The notes beneath the pieces were generated by a model. The model saw only the letters and a program-made list of their open reading frames with translations. It was not told the origin of the DNA and did no database searches. A stretch of DNA of 23,279 nucleotides, taken from NCBI GenBank assembly GCA_964414755.1, contig CAYPXH010000021.1, positions 1-23,279 of the forward strand. The letters run 5' to 3'. This DNA is from JAEUKQ01 sp964414755 (GTDB taxonomy: Bacteria > Pseudomonadota > Alphaproteobacteria > JAEUKQ01). Positions 1 to 6,849 of this stretch are shown here, in pieces. The position numbers and the translations under genes were made by a program. Every line of letters begins with the position of its first letter. Within the stretch, counting starts at the first letter, position 1.

Positions 1-239
1 CTTCCCATTTTTAATAATGATGTCCAAACATAAAATTTAAAAAGCATATTATCCTCTATATATTGATTATTATTAATCTTTATAAACATTTATAATGAAT
101 TTTGCAAACAATTCATTATAAAGTGTTCTTAATAATCATAATCCCTAAGAAAGATTGGTTATAAAAATGCGGGCATACTTGGTACAAATTGCTGGTTAAT
201 TTTGCCAACAATGACCAAATAAATTATATTGCTGTATAT
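1..239. other. AT-rich intergenic region with one perfect hairpin
   Basis: I see no credible gene in this stretch. It is very AT-rich and lies downstream of the minus-strand tRNA-Leu. Its one clear structure is a perfect 13-bp inverted repeat (89-101 with 110-122) around an 8-nt loop, TTGCAAAC. Neither side is followed by a good T-run, so I do not call it an intrinsic terminator. It could still end transcription of the tRNA/mnmA unit or of a gene outside the window. Confidence 0.5.
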
Positions 240-325
240 TGGTGCGGACGGTGGGACTCGAACCCACACGCCTGTTCGGCACAAGATTTTAAGTCTTGTG
301 AGTCTACCGGTTTCTCCACGTCCGC
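240..325 (-). tRNA. tRNA-Leu(TAA)
   Basis: Read on the minus strand, this folds as a class II tRNA. The acceptor stem is GCGGACG paired with CGTCCGC. The anticodon stem is CAAGA/TCTTG with loop CTTAAAA, giving anticodon TAA (reads leucine UUA codons). The long variable arm (GCC/GGC stem) is typical of Leu tRNAs, and the T stem GTGGG/CCCAC closes loop TTCGAGT. The discriminator is A and the CCA end is encoded (240-242). It lies about 105 nt downstream of mnmA on the same strand. MnmA itself acts on Lys, Glu and Gln tRNAs, so the adjacency is positional rather than a substrate relationship. Confidence 0.97.
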
Positions 326-390
326 AAAATTTGCCCTTAAGCCGGCAGTTATTTTTTGACGCCGGCAAGCTGAAGATACAACAGCAATAG

Positions 391-424
391 AAAAAAAACC
401 GCAAGAATGCAACTATTTTTGCAT
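391..424 (-). terminator. Possible weak terminator after mnmA
   Basis: On the minus strand, just after the mnmA stop, a short hairpin (ATGCAA/TTGCAT, 6-nt loop, 407-424) is followed 8 nt later by an eight-T run (complement of 391-398). The stem is weak and the gap before the T-run is longer than usual. Transcription may therefore read through into tRNA-Leu. Confidence 0.3.
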
Positions 425-430
425 AAAAAG

Positions 431-1576
431 TTAATTTAAATGATCTCGGGTAATCCAACCACCACCTAAAACGCGTTCCTGATCATAAAAAACACAAGCC
501 TGTCCTGGGGCAACACCCAAGTGTGGCTGGTCAAAAACGATACGTGCCTGATTATTTGGTAAAGGGTATATCATTGCCGCAACGGGTTGGCTAACAGAAC
601 GAACCTTCACCATCAAAGATTGGCCGTTAACCGGCAAATCATTGTCCCCCAACCAATTAATATCGCGCACGGTCATTCCAGCAACAGCCAAGGCTGATTT
701 TGGTCCAACAATAACCTGGGCTTTATCAGGAATTAATTTAATAACATATAATGGTTCGCCATCGCCCAAAGCGATGCCTATGCCACGCCGTTGGCCTACG
801 GTAAAATGAATAATGCCTTGATGTTCTCCAAGAACACGGCCATCAACATGCCGAATTTCACCGGGCGTTATAGCCCCGGGTCTTAATTTTTCAACAATAT
901 TGCTATAGTTTCCCGTTGGAACAAAGCAAATATCTTGGCTATCGGGCTTTTCAGCAACTTGTAGATTAAGCTCCTTTGCCATTTGTCTTGTAATCGTTTT
1001 GCTAATTCCGCCAAGTGGAAATCTAAGAAAATTAAGCTGAGCCTGGGTTGTTGCAAACAAAAAGTAACTTTGGTCACGATCCAAATCCTGTGCCCGAAAA
1101 AGACCAGCCTTGTGGGCACCCATCAAGCGACGGGCATAATGGCCGGTTGCAAGGGCATCAGCACCTAATTCTTGGGCTGTTGTCAATAAATCCTTAAATT
1201 TCACTTGTCTATTGCACTGTACACAAGGGATTGGGGTTTCGCCCTGAATGTAGCTATCGGCAAAATTATTAATCACTGACTGGCGAAATTTTTCTTCAAA
1301 ATCCAACACATAATGCGGTATACCAAGCTGATCGGCGACACGCCGAGCATCATAAATATCTTGCCCAGCACAACAGGCACCCTTGCGGCTAACAGAAGCC
1401 CCTTGATCGTAAAGCTGTAGTGTTATCCCGACAACATCATATCCAAGACGAACCAAAAGTCCGGCCGTAACCGAGCTGTCAACACCACCCGACATAGCAA
1501 CAACAACCCGTGTTTTCCCGGGTGATTTTTCAAAACCCAAATCTGCTTGATGAACCTGATTAAAAATGGAAAGCAC
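431..1576 (-). CDS. mnmA: tRNA-specific 2-thiouridylase MnmA
   Basis: MnmA adenylates C2 of the wobble uridine U34 in Lys, Glu and Gln tRNAs and exchanges oxygen for sulfur, which arrives from a cysteine desulfurase via relay proteins. The 381-aa product has the PP-loop SGGVDSS at residues 29-35. The two catalytic cysteines are C121 (in PCVQCNRQVKF) and C217 (in SQDICFVP). The HFTVGQRRG segment of the central domain is present and a C-terminal beta-barrel follows. The length is close to that of other bacterial MnmA proteins. The start is GTG at 1576, preceded by AGAGG at 6-nt spacing. It lies 87 nt downstream of the hydrolase gene on the same strand. The upstream desulfurases at 4518-6822 are natural candidates for its sulfur source, which is an inference. 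Confidence 0.96.
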   Translation of the reverse strand: MLSIFNQVHQADLGFEKSPGKTRVVVAMSGGVDSSVTAGLLVRLGYDVVGITLQLYDQGASVSRKGACCAGQDIYDARRVADQLGIPHYVLDFEEKFRQSVINNFADSYIQGETPIPCVQCNRQVKFKDLLTTAQELGADALATGHYARRLMGAHKAGLFRAQDLDRDQSYFLFATTQAQLNFLRFPLGGISKTITRQMAKELNLQVAEKPDSQDICFVPTGNYSNIVEKLRPGAITPGEIRHVDGRVLGEHQGIIHFTVGQRRGIGIALGDGEPLYVIKLIPDKAQVIVGPKSALAVAGMTVRDINWLGDNDLPVNGQSLMVKVRSVSQPVAAMIYPLPNNQARIVFDQPHLGVAPGQACVFYDQERVLGGGWITRDHLN

Positions 1577-1663
1577 CCAATACCTCTACTTATGAATTAT
1601 TACTAAATTAATCTTTTATTACATAAACCCATGATTTGATCAACTATTCTTAGTCCGCCTTTG

Positions 1664-3115
1664 TCAATATTGATGTGACAACTGCAGCATCCGCTCGCGC
1701 AACAAGTATAAAGGTTGGGGTTCAGCAAATAATCCTAGCTGCAAGGTAAAATGACCCTGACGACGTAAAAAAATATTCCTTTTGGGAATTTTCCAATCAC
1801 AAGCTAATTGTTGCGCGCGTATTGGGCTGGTTACGTTGTCGTGCTTTGCAATATTAATAATGATGTTAGCTGGATCAATTGGTGCAGCATGGCTATGCCC
1901 TATCTGGATTTGGTATAATCGCAAACGATCTTGGTTCCATCCAGATTTTTTCAAGGCTTGTGATAAACCAGATTGGCGACATAACATACTGTCATATGCC
2001 AGCAATAAAGGATCTGGGTCTGGCGCAGATAAGTATAAAATATCGGGCTGTTGTTTGTGATGTGATGGGATTGATGTTGTATAAAACAGGCTGCTAATGG
2101 CACCTAAACTTGTTCCACCCAAAGCAACCGGACATTGGGATAATTGTCTCGTATAAGATATTAGCCAGGCTATTTCTTGGTTTTGTTGCTGTAAAAATTT
2201 TAAGATTCCTTGGGGTGCTGTTGCAAACAAAATTTCGCCATCGTAAAATCCTGTGGAACGCCGGCGTCCATGACCGGCAGATTCAAGCCTAATCACACGA
2301 ATGCCTAACTGGGGTAACATAGTGATTTCAAGCTCTTTGGGCAATCCGGCCAACTCATTTTCAACTCCCAACCCGTGACAATAAATAAATGTGCCAATAA
2401 TTGGTTTTGTCGGTTCAAAAACACTAGCCCAAGCTGTTTCAACCCTACCCATATATTTTATCCAATATTGATAACTTTTGTTAACCAGCAATCTTCTTGA
2501 CGATCTTATGTCAGCCTGAATATTGCTGTTTGATTGGACTTCTTCGGTTTTTGAATGTTCGCGTAAGTCAGCTTGTTCAATAGCAAAATTGATTTTAGGA
2601 GAGCGGTTAAGTTGATACATTATATAAGGATATAATAACCTTTTACCTCTTGTAATCCATTGCTGCCATACTTGTTGCCACAATCTATATTTTTCAATGA
2701 GACGGGTGTCTGTTATTTTTTCTGCACTAAAAAGACATTCTTGCCAGCTATTTTCAATATCAATGGCATTTTGTTTCCACGAAGGCAGCACTCCTAACAG
2801 GTGGTTAAACGATTTATCAGCACGTAACCATGGGTATTTAGCAAAAAGAAGTTCTTTCTTGTCTATATTACCATCAATGGCAGCCCATAGGCGCGAAAGT
2901 GGCATAAAGTGCTGTGTAATCGCACGTAAACATAGATAATCCAACCAGGGTCGCGCTAATAATCTGTTAAGAACAGGGGTTTTCAGCCATTCTGGCCAAT
3001 CTTTGGAAATTGCAAACGGGTTATGAATGCTGGTGCCTACTTCATCATATTTCGTGAACCGACTGGTATGCGAATAACAATACCATCCAGCTCTTGTGTT
3101 AAGCGAATCTGACAC
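1664..3115 (-). CDS. Alpha/beta hydrolase-fold protein of unknown substrate
   Basis: This 483-aa protein has an unassigned N-terminal half of about 240 residues, rich in Trp, Leu and Tyr. A C-terminal alpha/beta hydrolase domain follows. Visible hydrolase marks are the oxyanion-type CHGLG (246-250), RLESAGHGRRR (276-286), the nucleophile elbow GGTSLGA with Ser336, the acid candidate D426 in AKHDNVTSP, and the His candidate H455 in RRQGHFTLQ. No signal peptide is evident. The annotated GTG start overlaps the end of the ferredoxin gene by 79 nt and has no good ribosome-binding site. Later starts (ATT near 3028, TTG near 2944) are also poor, so the N-terminus is unsettled. Translational coupling to fdx is possible. 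I considered the ABHD18/DUF2048 group but cannot confirm it. Confidence 0.8.
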   Translation of the reverse strand: MSDSLNTRAGWYCYSHTSRFTKYDEVGTSIHNPFAISKDWPEWLKTPVLNRLLARPWLDYLCLRAITQHFMPLSRLWAAIDGNIDKKELLFAKYPWLRADKSFNHLLGVLPSWKQNAIDIENSWQECLFSAEKITDTRLIEKYRLWQQVWQQWITRGKRLLYPYIMYQLNRSPKINFAIEQADLREHSKTEEVQSNSNIQADIRSSRRLLVNKSYQYWIKYMGRVETAWASVFEPTKPIIGTFIYCHGLGVENELAGLPKELEITMLPQLGIRVIRLESAGHGRRRSTGFYDGEILFATAPQGILKFLQQQNQEIAWLISYTRQLSQCPVALGGTSLGAISSLFYTTSIPSHHKQQPDILYLSAPDPDPLLLAYDSMLCRQSGLSQALKKSGWNQDRLRLYQIQIGHSHAAPIDPANIIINIAKHDNVTSPIRAQQLACDWKIPKRNIFLRRQGHFTLQLGLFAEPQPLYLLRERMLQLSHQY

Positions 3116-3366
3116 CCAAGACGCGACGTTTTGGTGAGGCCGAAAGCCAAATCAAGCATATCTTCTTCGTCATCTGATGGTTGCGGTAAAATTTCAAACC
3201 AGGCCGGGTCAATAACAACATGGCAGGTTGAACATGCCAAGGAACCTTCGCACGCCCCTTCAAGATCAAGATTATGCTTGTGGGCTATTTCCAAAATCGA
3301 TAACCCAACTGGCGCATCAACCTCAAGCCTTGTATTATCTGGATTAATAAAAATAACCTTTGGCAT
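3037..3366 (-). CDS. fdx: [2Fe-2S] ferredoxin, Isc/adrenodoxin type
   Basis: This is a 109-aa electron carrier of the vertebrate-type (adrenodoxin-like) family that serves iron-sulfur cluster assembly and related reductions in the cytosol. The cluster ligands are visible as C39-x5-C45-x2-C48 within GACEGSLACSTCHV, plus C85 in SRLGCQI. The acidic segment PSDDEEDMLD (62-71) is the usual partner-docking helix region. I chose the ATG at 3366 over the longer TTG-initiated frame (3408) because AGGAG lies 7 nt upstream and the protein then begins with the family-typical MPKVIF. A TTGACA promoter box lies at 3421-3426. Its 3' end overlaps the hydrolase frame. It is separated from the desulfurase genes by a divergent DUF2569 gene. 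Confidence 0.95.
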   Translation of the reverse strand: MPKVIFINPDNTRLEVDAPVGLSILEIAHKHNLDLEGACEGSLACSTCHVVIDPAWFEILPQPSDDEEDMLDLAFGLTKTSRLGCQIRLTQELDGIVIRIPVGSRNMMK

Positions 3367-3398
3367 TGCAGCACTCCTAAAAATTGGTACCCATGCTT

Positions 3399-3426
3399 TG
3401 GATATCAATTTTCTTCACGCTGTCAA
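3399..3426 (-). promoter_or_regulatory. Probable sigma70-type promoter of fdx
   Basis: On the minus strand a perfect -35 box TTGACA (complement of 3421-3426) is followed after 16 nt by TATCCA (complement of 3399-3404), a partial -10 match. It points at the fdx ATG at 3366. This fits fdx having its own promoter because the DUF2569 gene cuts it off from cysE and the desulfurases. Confidence 0.45.
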
Positions 3427-3817
3427 CAGAAGTTTGATTAAAATGAAAAAATATTGCCCATTACAATAAACTAAACAGAAAAATACAATCGACAATCTTG
3501 GGCGAAGCAATGAATGCATTATCTGAAGAGGTACTTCTTATGTGAGGAGGTACTTCGACAATCCATCGCTTCGCTATCTTTAAGTAGCATTTGGGCACAA
3601 TATAAGATATTTTTATATATAAATTATAATACAATAAAATTGTTTGAAGCACCTTGTTTTAGCTAATAAAATATAAAATACGAGTCATAATGTTAAAAAA
3701 TGTTTTGATGGAATTTATTACGTATATTGCAAACATATCGTTTGCAATATGATAAAAAACATGGGCTATTCAAGCCGCTTATCGCTAAGTGTATTGTTTG
3801 TTGTTTTCTTTTAACCC
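3427..3817. other. AT-rich intergenic region with repeats, no gene seen
   Basis: I see no convincing coding sequence between the fdx and DUF2569 promoters; the short frames here lack family resemblance and ribosome-binding sites. The region holds two structured patches. One is a nested repeat patch at 3489-3574: TCGACAATC twice, GAGGTACTTC twice, and inverted GCGAAGCAATG/CATCGCTTCGC. The other is a perfect 11-bp hairpin at 3724-3750. It could be a long divergent regulatory region, a decayed mobile element, or an unannotated RNA. Confidence 0.5.
3724..3750. repeat. Perfect 11-bp inverted repeat
   Basis: ATATTGCAAAC (3724-3734) and GTTTGCAATAT (3740-3750) pair perfectly around a 5-nt spacer. 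No T-run follows on either strand, so an operator or RNA hairpin role is more likely than a terminator. It lies about 70 nt upstream of the predicted -35 box of the DUF2569 gene. Confidence 0.7.
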
Positions 3818-3845
3818 TTGATGTGGGTTTAAGAGTTATTATAGT
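3818..3845 (+). promoter_or_regulatory. Probable promoter of the first DUF2569 gene
   Basis: TTGATG (3818-3823) and TATAGT (3840-3845) are separated by 16 nt, giving a reasonable sigma70-type match. The predicted start of transcription is around 3852, about 45 nt before the chosen ATG at 3899. A short AACCC/GGGTT inverted repeat overlaps the -35 box. Confidence 0.45.
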
Positions 3846-3898
3846 GTTGTTTGTGTGTAACATTAAACCAGTCCACAAATCATGTGCAAGGATACAAA

Positions 3899-4426
3899 AT
3901 GCCCCTGAATCAAATTGATCAAAAATATTCTTATGATGATTCTGCCCAGCAAGATGATATTCATGTTAATAACGGCCCCGTTGGTTTGGGTGGCTGGATG
4001 GCACCCATCAGTTTACTTTTCTTAGCTCAATATGTACTTATCTTGATAGACTTACTGGGATATTTACACATCAACATAAAAAAAATAGACCAGCCGCACC
4101 AAATAACAAATTTGGAACTAGGGGTTTATTTTGTCATAAGCACGCTTTTTATTTTGATGTTTTTCAAGAAACATCGACTATTTCCCAAAACAGCTTCCAT
4201 ATGGCTAACCATTATTGCTGTTACCAACTTGTTTAACTGGATGACCGGTGACTACGGTGATGTTAGCAAGATATTGCTATTGTTTTTTAACGCATTTGAT
4301 TATGTTTTTAGCGTATCTCTAACCAGCCATAATTTCATAAAGCCGTTTAGCATTTTCTTTTGTATGGTGCTGATTATGTACTTCAAAACATCAAAGCGCG
4401 TACAAAACACATTTACAGAAAACTAA
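3899..4426 (+). CDS. DUF2569 family membrane protein (paralogue 1)
   Basis: This 175-aa integral membrane protein of unknown function has two hallmarks of the DUF2569 family. One is the N-terminal GLGGWM at the start of the first helix. The other is the C-terminal YFKTSKRVQNTF, a basic motif just after the last helix. About four hydrophobic segments are visible: residues about 30-53 (PISLLFLAQYVLILIDLLGY), then VYFVISTLFILMFF, SIWLTIIAVTNLFNW and FSIFFCMVLIMYF. The N-terminal 25 residues are polar and acidic. I chose the ATG at 3899 over an upstream GTG-type start at 3851 because AAGGA lies just ahead of it. The gene is on the opposite strand to everything around it, which suggests insertion into the sulfur cluster. 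A second copy of the family lies at 9396. Confidence 0.8.
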   Translation: MPLNQIDQKYSYDDSAQQDDIHVNNGPVGLGGWMAPISLLFLAQYVLILIDLLGYLHINIKKIDQPHQITNLELGVYFVISTLFILMFFKKHRLFPKTASIWLTIIAVTNLFNWMTGDYGDVSKILLLFFNAFDYVFSVSLTSHNFIKPFSIFFCMVLIMYFKTSKRVQNTFTEN

Positions 4427-4463
4427 AAACCCACTGGCATTCAGAGGAATAACAACAAATATA

Positions 4464-4485
4464 AGCTTTTAAAGGCTATTTTTCT
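4464..4485 (+). terminator. Probable intrinsic terminator of DUF2569 gene 1
   Basis: A short hairpin AGCTT-TTAA-AGGCT (one T-G wobble) at 4464-4477 is followed by ATTTTTCT. It lies 37 nt after the stop codon, in the space before the convergent desulfurase gene. The stem is short, so termination may be partial. Confidence 0.45.
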
Positions 4486-4517
4486 AAATACATAGTGGCG
4501 TTTAATTGGTCACATGC

Positions 4518-5651
4518 CTACTTCAATGTTTGCTGAAAATAGGATATTGTTTTGTCAACATCCATCTCGGTGCTAAAACGCCCAAAACTGATGCGCAAAG
4601 CCGTCTGCGCTAAATCTTTGTCCAAGCCAATAGCACGTAACACATAAGAAGGTTCAATATCTGAACTGCTGCAAGCAGAACCAGATGAAATAGCAAGTCC
4701 GGGCAATTGCTGTAATAATTTCTGACCGACCCGCGATGGAAAACAAATATTCAGGTTACCTGGGTACCGATGTTGATCATGACCATTCAGGCGCATATCA
4801 GGAAACAAATTACGTAATCCTTCCCATAATTTCTTTTGTAACTTCTGAACAAACTCAACATCGCTAGCCATATCTTGAACAGCAATTGCACACGCAGCAC
4901 CAAGACCAACACATAAGGGTGTTGGCAATGTCCCAGAACGGAAGCCACGTTCCTGCCCCCCACCATAAAATAATGGTTGCAGTCGGACACGCGGACGGTG
5001 CCGCACATAAAGCGCACCAACCCCTTTAGGCCCATATAATTTATGCCCCGATATACTTAACAAAGCAGCCTGTATTCGCTGCACATTGATTGTGATTTTG
5101 CCCGCAGCTTGTGCTGCATCGCAGTGATATAGAATGCCGTGCTGATGGCATAATTGTCCAATCTGTTCGACAGGTTGAATGACCCCAATTTCGTTATTAA
5201 CCATCATAACCGATACCATACCGGTAGTAGGTCGAAATGATTTTTCCAACAGGGCTAAATCTAACAATCCATCTCGCTGAACGGGTAAAAAAGTAACCTC
5301 CATCCCCTCTTTCTCAAGCTGTTTTGCTGATTCAAGAACGCATTTGTGTTCCGTAGCAACCGTGATGAGATGATTTTTTTGGGGATATAAAAAGCGCATT
5401 CCGCCAAGGATAGCCAAATTATTCGACTCGGTTGCACCTGACGTAAAAATAATTTCGCGCGGTTCCGCACCAATTAAAGTGGCCACCTGTTTTCGTGCTT
5501 GTTCAACGGCCTGATTGGCACGCTGACCTGGTTGATGGTCAATGGCATGTGGATTGGCAAAATCGACCGAAAACCACGGCAACATTTGTTGTAATACACG
5601 TGGATCAGTAGGTGTTGATGCTTGGTAATCTAGATAGATAACTTGAGACAT
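4518..5651 (-). CDS. iscS: Cysteine desulfurase, IscS-like
   Basis: This PLP enzyme takes sulfur from L-cysteine as an enzyme persulfide for iron-sulfur assembly and tRNA thiolation, releasing alanine. The 377-aa product starts with the family motif YLDYQASTP. It has FTSGATESNN at 69-78, the PLP-binding Lys204 in SISGHKLYGPKG, GGGQERGFRSGT, and the persulfide Cys327 in SSGSACSSSDIEPSYVLRAIG. The flexible loop after that cysteine resembles group I (IscS/NifS) enzymes rather than SufS. The ATG start at 5651 has GGGAGAAGG upstream. It is 46 nt downstream of a second desulfurase gene and presumably co-transcribed with it and cysE. No iscU, iscR or suf genes are in the window, so its main scaffold partner is unknown. 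The symbol rests on family resemblance. Confidence 0.92.
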   Translation of the reverse strand: MSQVIYLDYQASTPTDPRVLQQMLPWFSVDFANPHAIDHQPGQRANQAVEQARKQVATLIGAEPREIIFTSGATESNNLAILGGMRFLYPQKNHLITVATEHKCVLESAKQLEKEGMEVTFLPVQRDGLLDLALLEKSFRPTTGMVSVMMVNNEIGVIQPVEQIGQLCHQHGILYHCDAAQAAGKITINVQRIQAALLSISGHKLYGPKGVGALYVRHRPRVRLQPLFYGGGQERGFRSGTLPTPLCVGLGAACAIAVQDMASDVEFVQKLQKKLWEGLRNLFPDMRLNGHDQHRYPGNLNICFPSRVGQKLLQQLPGLAISSGSACSSSDIEPSYVLRAIGLDKDLAQTALRISFGRFSTEMDVDKTISYFQQTLK

Positions 5652-5697
5652 GCGACCTTCTCCCTGAAAGCTTTGCTTGGTTACTTGTTATAAAAAA

Positions 5698-6822
5698 CTA
5701 TACGTTATTTGATAGTAGTGGTCGTTTATATAATTTGTGCCAAACTTTCATAAAATGGTCAATGTCAGGCTTTTGCGTATTCCATCCCATACTTAATCTA
5801 ATGGCACTGCTGGTTAGATCAGCTGATAGCCCCATAGCTTGCAAAACATGTGAATGGCGTACCTTGCCGGATGAACAAGCACTGCCGCTACTAACGGCTA
5901 CCCCCTCTAAGTCAAAATTCATCAGCTGCTGAATTTGTGGAATCCCAGGGATGGAATAACAAATCGTATTGGGTAGCCGCGGTGCTTTCATCCCATGAAC
6001 TACTAGGTCGGGTCGTGTTTCTAGAATCTGCTGCTCTAAGGTCATACGCCAGATATGCAACTGATTGCTTCGTTGCGGTTGCTCGGACATCGCCAATTCC
6101 AAAGCAGTTGCAAAACCGGCTATGGCAGGAACATTTTCCGTTCCGGCACGTCGCCCACGTTCCTGCCCGCCACCAAATAACATAGGATTAATATTGGTAC
6201 TTGATCCAAGCAACACCACACCACAACCAAACGGTCCACCTAATTTATGACTCGAAAAAGTTGTAAAATCAATTTTTTGGATATTTACAGGTATACGACC
6301 AATCGCCTGGGTTGCATCGGTGTGAACAAAAGCACCAAATTTTTTGCACATATCTACTACATCATCAATCGGCTGAATAACACCAGTTTCGCTATTGGCA
6401 ATCATTACAGACACCAAAACCGGACATTCATTCTTTTTTAAGAAATTCTCAAGATAGTTTAGATCAACTACACCATCTTGACTAACCGGAAGAATTTTTG
6501 GGTTTGGTAGCGCCAGACGCACCGAGTCATGCTCCGTTGCACTAACCATAATTTGTGGGGCTACATTGCTACGTAGCACCATGTTATTAGCCTCGGTACA
6601 ACTGGCTGTAAATATACATTGATTATCTTTTAATCCAAAAATGCTGGCAACTCGCGACCTTGCTTGCTCCATAATCCCGTGCATTTTACGGCCAAAAAAA
6701 TGTATGGAAGAAGGATTACCAGTATATTCCAACACCTGCATCATTACTTGTTTTGCTTGTGGCCGTAATGGGGCGGTAGCATTATAATCTAGATACAGGC
6801 GGCTGCTTAAAGGGTCGATCAT
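5698..6822 (-). CDS. Cysteine desulfurase, second NifS/IscS-type copy
   Basis: This 374-aa PLP-dependent desulfurase is clearly related to, but distinct from, its downstream neighbour. It shows LYLDYNATAPLRP (9-21), the cofactor-stacking TEHDS (96-100), the PLP-binding Lys193 in SSHKLGGPFG, GGGQERGRRAGTEN, and the catalytic Cys316 in SSGSACSSGKVRHSHVLQAMG. The segment FTASCTEANN has Ser-Cys where many relatives have Gly-Ala or Gly-Gly. The reading frame is closed immediately upstream of the ATG at 6822, so this start is forced, although its AGGA lies unusually close. It lies 27 nt downstream of cysE. Tandem desulfurases occur in other alphaproteobacteria. Whether one serves iron-sulfur assembly and the other tRNA thiolation cannot be read from sequence. 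Confidence 0.92.
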   Translation of the reverse strand: MIDPLSSRLYLDYNATAPLRPQAKQVMMQVLEYTGNPSSIHFFGRKMHGIMEQARSRVASIFGLKDNQCIFTASCTEANNMVLRSNVAPQIMVSATEHDSVRLALPNPKILPVSQDGVVDLNYLENFLKKNECPVLVSVMIANSETGVIQPIDDVVDMCKKFGAFVHTDATQAIGRIPVNIQKIDFTTFSSHKLGGPFGCGVVLLGSSTNINPMLFGGGQERGRRAGTENVPAIAGFATALELAMSEQPQRSNQLHIWRMTLEQQILETRPDLVVHGMKAPRLPNTICYSIPGIPQIQQLMNFDLEGVAVSSGSACSSGKVRHSHVLQAMGLSADLTSSAIRLSMGWNTQKPDIDHFMKVWHKLYKRPLLSNNV

Positions 6823-6849
6823 ATCCTAACAACATGTTAAAACGTATAA

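Noticed and set aside
159..458. Minus-strand frame of 99 codons overlapping tRNA-Leu
   Set aside because: It covers the tRNA and the mnmA stop, with no family resemblance or ribosome-binding site.
3489..3574. CRISPR array suggested by repeated GAGGTACTTC
   Set aside because: There are only two short 10-nt copies 9 nt apart, with no regular spacers and no cas genes.
3461..3878. Two small minus-strand frames upstream of fdx
   Set aside because: They lie across the repeat and hairpin patches, lack ribosome-binding sites and have no recognisable protein features.
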